Shown here: one piece after another, positions 6,828-13,790 of the stretch
Numbering within the stretch: the stretch's first letter is position 1
Layout: each line of letters opens with the position of its first letter
IMG/VR virus record: IMGVR_UViG_3300020220_000314
Span: 1 to 24,622 of that record
Length of the DNA stretch: 24,622 nt
Strand: one strand, 5' to 3'
Source of the DNA: a virus
Position numbers and translations under genes: made by a program
The notes under the pieces: generated by a model
The model's database searches: none
Told to the model about the DNA's origin: nothing
What the model saw: the letters and a program-made list of their open reading frames with translations, nothing else

Positions 6828-7712
6828 TTAGTTTTCAGCCCCGTCAGCAATTTCATTAAACATATCGAGGGTCTTAGAATTTTCATCCGACAACACCTCG
6901 CCTTCATCATTATCAAAATTTCTGGCGATAGTCTTTCGCTGAATAGCCTTATCAAGGGCATTCGAGGCAGGACGTTGATTCCGCTCTTTGAAGCTCTCGA
7001 ACTTGTCCTTGATTTCATCATAGGACTTGAACAGCGAGGGATCAATAAATGGATTCAGCGCATAACCTGATTCCCAAATCTTTCGAATTTCGGCATCAGT
7101 CTTGGCAATCGGGCCAGCCTTCTCAAAGGCACTCAGTTCATAATTACGATAACCATCTAGCATTCGCGCCTTCAGCACAAAGTTCGCACCCTCGAACAAA
7201 TGAAACGGATCGATAGGGGCTTCTTCTGCAAACGGCGGCTTAGCGGCCAGACCGATCTTATCGAATAATGACTTCCCGAATGTCACGACCTTGACCTTAC
7301 CGTTGAGTTCAGGATTGACAGGATCATTGATAATCAGAGCGTTCATATAGTAGGTGACTTTCCGCTTCTGTAGTCTCCCAATATCAATGTTCGCCTGAAT
7401 CTTAGACGACCAGAGCGTGGTATTATCCTCGCACACGGGGCAATCTCGCCCGATGGTCGTGGGGCAATCGACACGAAACCACTTACCATTTGGCGTCTTG
7501 AACGAATGCCGATAATGACGAACCCAATTTGCGGGTTCATTGTATTCAGATTCGATACGAGGTAAGAGTCGAACGACGGCTCGTCCATTACCAGCAGCAT
7601 CAACCTCAATAAACCACAATCGTTCATCTTGATTGTACTTGTTGTCTTGCGTCAGGGCTGCGGTTAGTTTACTTAGATCATTTCGTTTTAGTGAGGCAAA
7701 TACATCAGTCAT
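6828..7712 (-). CDS. 32: Single-stranded DNA-binding protein gp32
   Basis: 294 aa (T4 gp32 is 301 aa). The zinc site is visible as H66 or H69 with C83, C91 and C94 (VDCPTTIGRDCPVC), matching T4 His64, Cys77, Cys87 and Cys90 in order and spacing. The N-terminus (SLKRNDLSKLTA) is the basic cooperative-binding segment and the C-terminus is acidic (residues about 268-294), as in T4 where it contacts polymerase, gp59 and UvsY. It coats single-stranded DNA during replication, recombination and repair. AAGGAG lies 7 nt before ATG 7712. It lies 35 bp after gp59, the T4 order 33-59-32. No clear pseudoknot operator was found in that short gap. Confidence 0.95.
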   Translation of the reverse strand: MTDVFASLKRNDLSKLTAALTQDNKYNQDERLWFIEVDAAGNGRAVVRLLPRIESEYNEPANWVRHYRHSFKTPNGKWFRVDCPTTIGRDCPVCEDNTTLWSSKIQANIDIGRLQKRKVTYYMNALIINDPVNPELNGKVKVVTFGKSLFDKIGLAAKPPFAEEAPIDPFHLFEGANFVLKARMLDGYRNYELSAFEKAGPIAKTDAEIRKIWESGYALNPFIDPSLFKSYDEIKDKFESFKERNQRPASNALDKAIQRKTIARNFDNDEGEVLSDENSKTLDMFNEIADGAEN

Positions 7713-7747
7713 TTTAGAACTCCTTTGAATTGTAAAAGTAATAGTTG

Positions 7748-8347
7748 TTAAATAAGAGATACAAGCATTTCAGCATTTTTGGCAGTCAACTGATTGAACG
7801 TCCCTTCACAAAAGGGAGCATACTTCGTGAACAAAAGCCTAAATGCTGGCCATTCAATGTCATCATGAATGGCTGTGTTCCAATGTTCAATGCAATGATG
7901 TACCTTGTTGACAAACACGAGCGTATCGAGCGTAATCTCCTTTCTTTGGAACAATTGAATAATTCGCGGCAAGCTGCCCCACTCTGTACAAGCAATCAGC
8001 TCGGTGATGGGACCGTACTCTTTGAGTTTCATTAGGTCCGATTTGAGATAGTAGGACACCGCTTGCTTTCTTTTTTGATAATTTCTGAATATATCCATTG
8101 TCTCTTCCGTGACCATAGCGTGTTTGAAGAAATATTGATCATGGATACGGTTTGAGACTAAGAAATCAATAATCACCTCCTCGTGTTTGAATTTTTTAGC
8201 AAGGAACTGAATGAACATTTGTCGATAATGTCGATTCCTCTTTCGTTTATTGACTGTGCCACGATACTTAAAGAAGTCGTAATTTGTAGTGCCGAAATGC
8301 AAACGGATCGATTCATATAATATCTCAACACGTTCAGGATCAATCAT
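7748..8347 (-). CDS. 59: Replicative helicase loader gp59
   Basis: 199 aa (T4 gp59 is 217 aa). It is basic, and the N-terminal region with YESIRLHFGTTNYDFFKYRG, then KRKR and a QFLAKKF helix, follows the gp59 pattern (LY..IK.H.N..YD..KY followed by a basic helix). It has no enzymatic motif, as expected. In T4 gp59 binds fork DNA and gp32 and loads gp41 helicase. Synteny is decisive: it lies directly upstream of gp32 and downstream of gp33/DsbA. The start at 8347 has GGAAGGAG about 20 nt ahead, a long spacing. A 14-codon ORF overlies that leader (ATG near 8401), and its end contains the AAGGAG, so gp59 translation may depend on a short leader peptide. Confidence 0.85.
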   Translation of the reverse strand: MIDPERVEILYESIRLHFGTTNYDFFKYRGTVNKRKRNRHYRQMFIQFLAKKFKHEEVIIDFLVSNRIHDQYFFKHAMVTEETMDIFRNYQKRKQAVSYYLKSDLMKLKEYGPITELIACTEWGSLPRIIQLFQRKEITLDTLVFVNKVHHCIEHWNTAIHDDIEWPAFRLLFTKYAPFCEGTFNQLTAKNAEMLVSLI

Positions 8348-8460
8348 GCTACTATTACTTAGTTAATCTCCTTCCAGCTTCCAGAATCGGAAGATTTGTT
8401 CATTTCATTTTTCCTTTTTGTTTGAATGAGAGTTAATATTGAATTTCATATTTTCGGCGG

Positions 8461-8637
8461 TCATGGTTGCTCGTCCCATCGTCGTAGAGCCTCCATTGTC
8501 GTCAATTCAGGCACCACGGTTGAGCTATATCGGCCAGTGGTGGCATGGCCGCACAGTCGTACAGTTGCCCACTTGACTAACCATCTGGGCAGTCTCCAGG
8601 CGATCCACATTTGCAGACGTTCTAGCTTGTTGGTCAT
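8461..8637 (-). CDS. Small conserved phage protein (58 aa)
   Basis: Start ATG at 8637 chosen over an upstream GTG (8658) because AAAGGAG sits 4 nt before it. The protein is Trp-rich (MWIAWRLPRWLVKWATVR) followed by HATTGRYSSTVVPELTTMEALRRWDE. I recall a family of tiny phage proteins with the same W..PR.LV.W...R...HAT.G.YS...VP pattern; no function is known to me. The amphipathic Trp/Arg helix might sit on a membrane. It lies between gp33 and gp59. Confidence 0.75.
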   Translation of the reverse strand: MTNKLERLQMWIAWRLPRWLVKWATVRLCGHATTGRYSSTVVPELTTMEALRRWDEQP

Positions 8638-8654
8638 GGCTACTCCTTTCACAT

Positions 8655-8879
8655 TCACAGAGACAATCTACCACGTCTCGGTATAAAATGCAAATCCTCA
8701 GCGGTCTGAGCGAGCAGGGCTTTCAACTTCTCATTCACCAGAAGTCCACCTGTATCAATATCCATATCACGCTCTTCCAGCACCATCAGTACCGCCTCAA
8801 TGACATTGACCTGATGCTTTTTCTTAGTATCAATGACAGTCTGAAAAAACTGTTCTTTCTCCTCGATGGTTGCGGTCAT
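8655..8879 (-). CDS. 33: Late transcription co-activator gp33-like
   Basis: 74 aa, shorter than T4 gp33 (112 aa) but similar to the compact versions I recall from marine T4-like phages. Those share an IIEA helix, an acidic EE..(I/M)(E/D) segment, and LK..L..TAEDLHFIP. In T4 gp33 bridges RNA polymerase (beta flap) and the gp45 sliding clamp to activate TATAAATA promoters; its C-terminal hydrophobic tail binds the clamp, and here the C-terminus is a short GRLSL. The ATG at 8879 overlaps the stop of dsbA by one base (TAATG), indicating translational coupling. Name supported by synteny with dsbA, 59 and 32 and by late promoters in this window. Confidence 0.75.
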   Translation of the reverse strand: MTATIEEKEQFFQTVIDTKKKHQVNVIEAVLMVLEERDMDIDTGGLLVNEKLKALLAQTAEDLHFIPRRGRLSL

Positions 8880-9199
8880 TATTCGGTTGCCTTTCCTGAT
8901 TCATGCACAAGCTGCTGATAGAGCATTTCCAGTTCCTTGTGCTGAGCCTGTTCCTCGCTAAAATTCTGCTTATGGAAAATCTTGACCAAACCGCGGACAG
9001 ACTTCTTATCGATATTCAATTCCTCTGCAATTCTCTTGGTGGCCTCGCGGACATATTCACGCTCTCCCTCACTTCGAGTCAGGCTCTTATCCATTTCCTT
9101 GATCGCGCCCAGGAGTTTACCTCGCTGTTCACTCGTCAGAGACGTGGCTCCGCCCTTCTTCTCGGACTTCATTTTCACCGTAAACTTTCTCAATCGCAT
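8879..9199 (-). CDS. dsbA: dsDNA-binding protein DsbA-like, late transcription regulator
   Basis: About 106 aa, basic and helical; T4 DsbA is 89 aa. It shares the pattern of a helix with LLGAIKEMDKSLTRSEGERE, then LNIDKKSVRGLVKIFHKQNF. In T4 DsbA binds double-stranded DNA at late promoters and enhances late transcription. The gene order dsbA-33-59-32 is exactly that of T4. Three consecutive ATGs (9205, 9202, 9199) follow AAAGGAGA. The first is only 1-2 nt from the GGAG, whereas 9199 has the best spacing and is taken as the start. Confidence 0.82.
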   Translation of the reverse strand: MRLRKFTVKMKSEKKGGATSLTSEQRGKLLGAIKEMDKSLTRSEGEREYVREATKRIAEELNIDKKSVRGLVKIFHKQNFSEEQAQHKELEMLYQQLVHESGKATE

Positions 9200-9214
9200 C
9201 ATCATTCTCCTTTA

Positions 9215-9775
9215 TTAAACTCGATCACGATAAAATAAATGATCCCCAATTTGAGCCGTAAACTCCTTTTGTTTCGCCCAATGGGGCATGACATAGGACG
9301 CATGAAAATACTTTGCTGTTCCGATTTTCTTAATTGTACCATATTCAAAGCTGTTTGTCAAGCTACGGCGCGCGATCATCGTAGATTCTTTCCACCATTC
9401 CGCATTGATTTTCTTGCTGGGTATCTCACAGTAATATGAGAACTGACAGATCAATCGATCCCGAATTCGAGTGGATTGATGCACCACACCGCAAATACTC
9501 TTGGCATAATGGGGCTGATTCACACGATTCAGAATCACCAGGGCTACTGCTTCTTTACCCTGTCTCGGTTGATTTCCTGCTTCATAATAGATCGCCTGAG
9601 TTAAACAGGCTTCCTCTGTTTTAGTTATCTGTGGTGGCGTACCCCAGGTACGGTGCATCACGGTTTGATCAGAAGTGATATATCGAAATGCCTGACCTAC
9701 TGTGGTCGGCTCAAATAACCAGATCGTGACGATGAAAACAATCAGTGGTAATAGTTTCGCTCGAAGCGCAACCAT
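9215..9775 (-). CDS. Endolysin: cell-wall hydrolase of the SleB (Hydrolase_2) family
   Basis: 186 aa. N-terminal basic residues and a hydrophobic stretch (9-21), followed by VGQA-F, look like a signal peptide or a signal-anchor-release segment, so the enzyme may be exported by the host Sec system. The catalytic domain (about 53-186) shows the SleB signature: CLTQAIYYEAGNQ with the expected catalytic Glu at 65, VILNRV, SICGVV, CQFSYY, then KYFHASYVMPHWA and a final GDHLFYR. It cleaves peptidoglycan (amidase or lytic transglycosylase activity is reported for relatives). GAGG lies 7 nt before the ATG. It is preceded by a single-TM protein and a late promoter at 10045-10052, consistent with a lysis cassette. 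Confidence 0.85.
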   Translation of the reverse strand: MVALRAKLLPLIVFIVTIWLFEPTTVGQAFRYITSDQTVMHRTWGTPPQITKTEEACLTQAIYYEAGNQPRQGKEAVALVILNRVNQPHYAKSICGVVHQSTRIRDRLICQFSYYCEIPSKKINAEWWKESTMIARRSLTNSFEYGTIKKIGTAKYFHASYVMPHWAKQKEFTAQIGDHLFYRDRV

Positions 9776-9806
9776 ACTTTAACCTCGCATACAGGGTGAA
9801 TTGCTA

Positions 9807-9947
9807 CTACTTCCGAAGCCATCCTTGAAATTTGACAATGGCTTTGTTGACCAACCAGCGTTGAAGAACATACAGTATACCAGCGGCAATAATCGCAACT
9901 GTGAGGGCAATCAATATCCAAGATGATGTTTCAAAATGTGCTTCCAT
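9807..9947 (-). CDS. Single-TM small protein, possible holin or lysis partner (46 aa)
   Basis: The ATG at 9947 is chosen because GGGAGG stands 5 nt before it; a longer form from 9992 has no ribosome binding site. The protein has a short acidic N-terminus, one hydrophobic helix (about residues 10-29) and a basic C-terminus. It is the first gene after a late promoter and lies immediately before the SleB hydrolase. Position, size and topology suggest a holin or other lysis helper, but this is inference; nothing in the sequence is diagnostic. Confidence 0.6.
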   Translation of the reverse strand: MEAHFETSSWILIALTVAIIAAGILYVLQRWLVNKAIVKFQGWLRK

Positions 9948-10044
9948 AAGAACCTCCCGAAATAGTCGCCGCACCGTTGTTTGTATACCCATTGGAAATG
10001 AATTGAAAAGAAGAGGGGTGAGGCGTGTATGGTCTGTCTAGTAG

Positions 10045-10052
10045 TATTTATA
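10045..10052 (-). promoter_or_regulatory. T4-type late promoter (TATAAATA) for the lysis pair
   Basis: Exact TATAAATA on the minus strand. It overlaps the TAA stop of the upstream nuclease gene (10048-10050), so the promoter is embedded in the end of an early gene. The expected start is near 10039, about 90 nt before the 46-aa membrane protein. Confidence 0.7.
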
Positions 10053-10758
10053 TTTTATTGGTAGCAAACCTCTCGATTCTTCTATTCAGTTCGGGAATAA
10101 ATTGCTGTTTGTCCTCATGAAACACCTGTGGCTTCGTAATAGAAAAATCATCCACTGCGATCAAGATAGTGATAGAGGGCACGATCAGATTGTTTAGTTC
10201 TTCCAGGGCCAGGGCATAGATCGTACTCTGAAGAAAATAATCCATGATATGCTCTTTACGCTTGGGCTTATTAGATCGCTTGAAATCGGTAATACAGGGT
10301 ATACCATCCCAGAGTCCAAACAAGTCTAATCGTCCCGCAAGTTTCAGTCTATGACTATACACCTGTCGCTCCTGAGCATAGACCATTGAGACATGCTCTT
10401 GCAGCGTGGGAACTACCTGACGAAGCAATCGCTGAACATCGGATGAGGTGGCCAATTGATCGAATGTAGACCACTGATTGTTCAGAATTTTCTCTAGACT
10501 CTGGTGCATTTTGGTACCCTGATTAGATGCAGCCGTGGCAATACTCTGAGCTTTATCTTTCCCCAATCGCTCTTGCCATTGTAGCAGCCCGTCCTTCTTA
10601 TCAGTATTCGTGGCAGCAAGAAAGGACGTGACCGATTGGTATTGAGTCCCGTCGGGTAATATGTAGTATCGTTGCCCATCCCGATTCGTCTCGTTCAGCA
10701 CAAGACTCTCGTGCAGGATTGCTTGGTGAGCAAACGTATTCCACATAAAATTAGGCAT
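10048..10758 (-). CDS. PD-(D/E)XK exonuclease (RecB/Cas4-like)
   Basis: 236 aa. The nuclease motifs occur in order: H85 in the helix after QGTKMH, E130, the GRLD motif with D145, DFK with D158 and K160, and the QxxxY motif with Q177 and Y181. This is the usual arrangement of phage RecB/Cas4-like nucleases acting on DNA ends, two-metal dependent. The N-terminus carries a YILPDGTQYQSVTSFL segment, common in these phage proteins. No Cys cluster for an Fe-S centre is visible, unlike Cas4. The ATG shares one base with the stop of the preceding gene (TGATG). Likely role: recombination or host DNA degradation. Confidence 0.85.
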   Translation of the reverse strand: MPNFMWNTFAHQAILHESLVLNETNRDGQRYYILPDGTQYQSVTSFLAATNTDKKDGLLQWQERLGKDKAQSIATAASNQGTKMHQSLEKILNNQWSTFDQLATSSDVQRLLRQVVPTLQEHVSMVYAQERQVYSHRLKLAGRLDLFGLWDGIPCITDFKRSNKPKRKEHIMDYFLQSTIYALALEELNNLIVPSITILIAVDDFSITKPQVFHEDKQQFIPELNRRIERFATNKI

Positions 10759-11018
10759 CAGTATTCTCGTGAGGTATTGAACCGTCCTGTCTTTACGCTT
10801 CCGTGATTCCGCTTCATGATTGGATCACGCACGTATTTGAGAAAATCACTCGGTGGCTTGTCTTTACCCATCACAAAAGGATCAACCATCGCAGGTGAAG
10901 CAAGTATCACCAATTCCAACTCTGGATGCTCGGTCTTGAACGTATCCAGGGTTGATATAGACATAGTATGCTCCTGAATTTCCTCTGTCTCACGGACACG
11001 AAATGAATATGTGGGCAT
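10758..11018 (-). CDS. Conserved small phage protein, FmdB-like N-terminus without zinc cysteines
   Basis: 86 aa. The opening MPTYSFR, then an MSIS-LDTFK-EHPELE segment, and a later PPSDFLKYV motif match a family of short proteins I recall from T4-like marine phages. The N-terminal strand resembles FmdB-type zinc ribbons, but the two CxxC pairs are absent, so a metal-binding role is unlikely. Function unknown. It is translationally coupled to the exonuclease gene that follows. Confidence 0.72.
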   Translation of the reverse strand: MPTYSFRVRETEEIQEHTMSISTLDTFKTEHPELELVILASPAMVDPFVMGKDKPPSDFLKYVRDPIMKRNHGSVKTGRFNTSREY

Positions 11019-11020
11019 AA

Positions 11021-11341
11021 TTATCTTCGTGCTTTCTTGAATGCTCGATACTGCTGCCGCACGTATCTGGCGGTTTGCTTAACTAGAATTCGATCTTCAT
11101 TGGTCGGGGCTGCAAAGAAATCGCTTGAGGTCGGATGTTCATGATCGATATACATGACTCGTGCTATTTGCTGAACAAAGGGATTCTTTATGGATTCCAC
11201 AAATCGCTCGGCTCTTTGATCCACGGATTGATTCAATTCACGATATATCCTACGCTTCTCGGCTCTAGACAGCTTCGGTTCAGCGACGGCTCGGTATTCT
11301 TCTTCCTCAATTCCACTATACACTAACGATCTTGATTTCAT
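11021..11341 (-). CDS. Hypothetical protein (106 aa)
   Basis: Strong ribosome binding site (AAAGGAGA 5 nt before ATG 11341) and only 2 nt to the next gene. The protein is charged and predicted helical, with an Arg/Glu-rich middle (LSRAEKRRIYRELNQSVDQR) and a basic C-terminus ending KKARR. No known domain is recognised. Basic helices could bind nucleic acid, but there is no direct sign of this. Confidence 0.65.
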   Translation of the reverse strand: MKSRSLVYSGIEEEEYRAVAEPKLSRAEKRRIYRELNQSVDQRAERFVESIKNPFVQQIARVMYIDHEHPTSSDFFAAPTNEDRILVKQTARYVRQQYRAFKKARR

Positions 11342-11352
11342 ACTATTCTCCT

Positions 11353-11856
11353 TTATAGTTCATTCATCTTTGGGGCACGAGGTGTGGTTCGCCAAGTAAT
11401 GGCATTGATAAAGTCTACCATTCTCGGAACCGAACTGGCATTGGGCATGATTTCTGCCCGTATCGTGTTCACCGTATCATCGTATAAGACATAGTGAGCG
11501 GCTTGTTCTTCGGGATATAAACATACTATCGCATTCATGAACATCATCATTTTATCATTGTTTCGGAAATACTCATCCCAGGCTTCGGTACTGGTTTTCA
11601 GCCCAATCACTTCTGGCAACAAGAGCGTGGCATCAATACGTATACCCAACTCGTCCTCAATTGCGGGATAGATTCGCCGCTTAGCCTCTTTCAATTCATC
11701 CTGAGATAAGACCGCCAGACTAAAAATTCTGATTGAATGCGGCTGAACGGCCTCAATTAAATCCCGATTCTCCCGCTGATAAATCAGATTATTAGAAAAC
11801 CAGTCATCGATCAGGGTGTTTTCAAGATCAATATAGAGGTGGGTGTCGCGTCTCAT
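11353..11856 (-). CDS. HAD-like protein with altered catalytic motif
   Basis: 167 aa. The N-terminus LYIDLENTLID aligns with HAD motif I (DxDxT/V), but the second Asp, the general acid/base, is Glu (D10, E12). A hydrophobic strand with a Ser (IRIFSLAVLS) fits motif II, and YVLYDDTVN near residue 122 fits the acidic motif IV. The Asp to Glu change suggests weak or different activity, or a binding role. It follows a canonical HAD nucleotidase-like gene (11866-12447) by 9 bp with an AAGGA ribosome binding site. Function is not known. Confidence 0.6.
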   Translation of the reverse strand: MRRDTHLYIDLENTLIDDWFSNNLIYQRENRDLIEAVQPHSIRIFSLAVLSQDELKEAKRRIYPAIEDELGIRIDATLLLPEVIGLKTSTEAWDEYFRNNDKMMMFMNAIVCLYPEEQAAHYVLYDDTVNTIRAEIMPNASSVPRMVDFINAITWRTTPRAPKMNEL

Positions 11857-11865
11857 TTTGATCCT

Positions 11866-12447
11866 TCAGGACTGTTCAATCTCCTCGAGAAATTCCTCCA
11901 CCGTTTTCACACGACGGACATGGCTGCTGCCAAGCATCGTCGGATCGGCGTTATATGGATAATCCCTTAGATACGACTTGCACTTGCCATTGGTGAACCA
12001 ATGCACACACCAGGCATTAGACGCTTTATCATCGATACAGAAATGCGCGCCCACGGCTTTGGCCAGCTCGCCCTTGGCCTTGGTTAAAATGACCGTCGGA
12101 TTGTCAATTCCGCGATCACGCAGCCAGGCCTCGGTCTGCTCTTTCGCCCTCACGCCATGGCGCGCGGTCACGAAGTACACGACATTGCCTTCCTGCTTTA
12201 TGCGCTCGATCTCATTGAACACGTCCTGGCTCGTTGCCGCCGGCATTGTCCTCCAGAACTCCGCGCTGTTATTGATGTGCTTCCAGACCTCGTCGCTCTG
12301 CACAGGCGTCATACAGTCAAAAACATCCCACGACCGATGCTGATGGGAAGTGTGGATCGACGTTCCGTGCAGTGTGTGACCAAGCATGGTGAAGCTCAGA
12401 ATAAACTCTGCCAGGACGCCGTCTAGGTCGAACATGATCGTCTTCAT
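11866..12447 (-). CDS. HAD-family 5'(3')-deoxyribonucleotidase-like protein
   Basis: 193 aa. HAD motif I is FDLDGVLAEF (D7, D9), motif II is YFVTARHG (Thr), a Lys follows in LTKAKGELA and motif IV is HFCIDDKASN. This order and the N-terminal placement fit 5'(3')-deoxyribonucleotidases (NT5C type), which dephosphorylate deoxynucleoside monophosphates and could tune phage nucleotide pools. The ATG overlaps the preceding stop by 4 nt (ATGA). Its DNA is visibly richer in G+C (many gcc/cgc codons) than its neighbours, hinting at recent acquisition. Confidence 0.8.
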   Translation of the reverse strand: MKTIMFDLDGVLAEFILSFTMLGHTLHGTSIHTSHQHRSWDVFDCMTPVQSDEVWKHINNSAEFWRTMPAATSQDVFNEIERIKQEGNVVYFVTARHGVRAKEQTEAWLRDRGIDNPTVILTKAKGELAKAVGAHFCIDDKASNAWCVHWFTNGKCKSYLRDYPYNADPTMLGSSHVRRVKTVEEFLEEIEQS

Positions 12448-12809
12448 CGCTGCGTCCTCTCATGCACACGTCCCGCCCACTTAATCAGGTAAGCACGGCC
12501 ACGATCACGTTGATTTGGAGAAAACTGGGATAGATTTTCCCAAATGTACTTTTGCATAATCGACCCCATCGTCCACCCATGCCATCGGAACAGTTTCAAA
12601 TAACCGCACAGCTTGATCGAGACGTTCTCGAAGGGCTGAATGTCTGGCGACACGATTTCATCGATAGAGATTCGTTGTGAACCCGCCCTCGCCCGTTTCA
12701 TCCAAGCGGGAGCGTGTTCACGATCCGCCCAATAATCAATATGTTTCTGTCTCAGACTCATGAGCTTACCCATTGACCACGGCAGATTGTTCAGATTCTT
12801 CCTTGTCAT
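12444..12809 (-). CDS. Hypothetical protein downstream of the MoxR ATPase (121 aa or shorter)
   Basis: The frame is open from ATG 12809, which overlaps the end of the MoxR gene by 44 bp. Internal ATGs at 12773 and 12761 would reduce the overlap; none has a good Shine-Dalgarno, so the start is unresolved. The core SLRQKHIDYWADREHAPAWMKRARAG is rich in His, Trp and Arg, and the rest is basic and helical. No known family is recognised. It ends with a 4-nt overlap to the nucleotidase-like gene, so it belongs to the MoxR transcript. Confidence 0.6.
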   Translation of the reverse strand: MTRKNLNNLPWSMGKLMSLRQKHIDYWADREHAPAWMKRARAGSQRISIDEIVSPDIQPFENVSIKLCGYLKLFRWHGWTMGSIMQKYIWENLSQFSPNQRDRGRAYLIKWAGRVHERTQR

Positions 12810-13704
12810 TAGCCATGCTCACAGTGGCATCCTGCTTGGTATACAGGTCCAGGAACGCATTCTTGCTGATTTCATCGAATCGATTGAGACAGTAGGTCAG
12901 GGCCTTCATACGATTTCCAAAAATCGCATGGGCCTGAACAATCTGAACCAATCGACGGGTCGAAATCGTATCGGTAATCACCTGCTGGTCAAACGAGTCC
13001 CGAATTGCAAAGGCCCAATTCACCAGGTTCGTCACAAATTCCTTTTGCTCAGGAGCTTCCTTCAACAGAATCTTGGTCTCCACCACTTGCGTGGGCCAGG
13101 ACTGTTCAAACATCACAGGGAAACGTTCCAGGAACGCTTCGTTGAGGATATTGGTATACATATACCGACCGCTATCACTCCCGCGTCCCTTCGTGTTCGC
13201 CGTGGCAACAATCGTGAACCCAGGCGCGGGAACAACGACCTCGCCCTTCTTCTTGAGCAGGAACGGCTTGCCTTCCAGGACTCGCTGCAAGGTACTGAGA
13301 TTCGACCCGCCGTAGTCAATTTCATCGAGGCACAGCACCGCGCCCTTACGAGCCGCTTGCGTCACGGCACCATCGCGCCAGACCATCGAATGATTTACCA
13401 GAACATACGTGCCCAACAAATCGCTCTCGTCAGTCTCAGGCGTCATACTCACGCAGACAAACTTACGGTTCGTCATGGCGCAGGCTTGTTCAACCGAGAA
13501 CGTCTTTCCCAGTCCGCTGTGCCCTGTGATGAACACAGGATAAAACTTCCTTGATTCGATGATCGATTTCAATTCAGCGAAATTCTTCATGGGCACGAAA
13601 TTCGCGTGTTTTCGGGGCACTTCACCCAACCCGCCGTCCTGAATCTTCTGCTCCTTCACATTTTCCTCCTTCGTCACTATCGTTCTCTTCACTGACTTTC
13701 TCAT
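12766..13704 (-). CDS. MoxR/CobS-type AAA+ ATPase
   Basis: 312 aa. Walker A GHSGLGKT (61-68), Walker B VLCLDEID (123-130), sensor 1 ATANT (167-171) and the arginine finger region NEAFLERF (R194) are all present. The insertion between motifs and the ATANT sensor are typical of the MoxR clade, which includes CobS. These hexamers remodel partner proteins, usually together with a VWA-domain protein; such a partner (13791-15941) is encoded immediately upstream. The gene has its own sigma70 promoter (13741-13769) and AGGAGG before ATG 13704. Related cobS genes occur in T4-like cyanophages. Target unknown. Confidence 0.9.
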   Translation of the reverse strand: MRKSVKRTIVTKEENVKEQKIQDGGLGEVPRKHANFVPMKNFAELKSIIESRKFYPVFITGHSGLGKTFSVEQACAMTNRKFVCVSMTPETDESDLLGTYVLVNHSMVWRDGAVTQAARKGAVLCLDEIDYGGSNLSTLQRVLEGKPFLLKKKGEVVVPAPGFTIVATANTKGRGSDSGRYMYTNILNEAFLERFPVMFEQSWPTQVVETKILLKEAPEQKEFVTNLVNWAFAIRDSFDQQVITDTISTRRLVQIVQAHAIFGNRMKALTYCLNRFDEISKNAFLDLYTKQDATVSMANDKEESEQSAVVNG

Positions 13705-13740
13705 GCTCTCCTCCTATTGGTTGTAGTCATCAACATTATA

Positions 13741-13769
13741 ATTATACTGCAATTGGGCCTGTTAGTCAA
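13741..13769 (-). promoter_or_regulatory. Sigma70-type promoter for the MoxR gene
   Basis: TTGACT (13764-13769 on the minus strand), 17-bp spacer, then a perfect TATAAT (13741-13746), about 37 bp before the ATG. It would be read by unmodified host RNA polymerase early in infection. Confidence 0.8.
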
Positions 13770-13790
13770 TAGTTTTTTTCGCTTATATTA

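Noticed and set aside
12760-13554. Plus-strand 264-codon frame opposite the MoxR gene
   Set aside because: The minus strand has all AAA+ motifs; the plus frame is a complement shadow.
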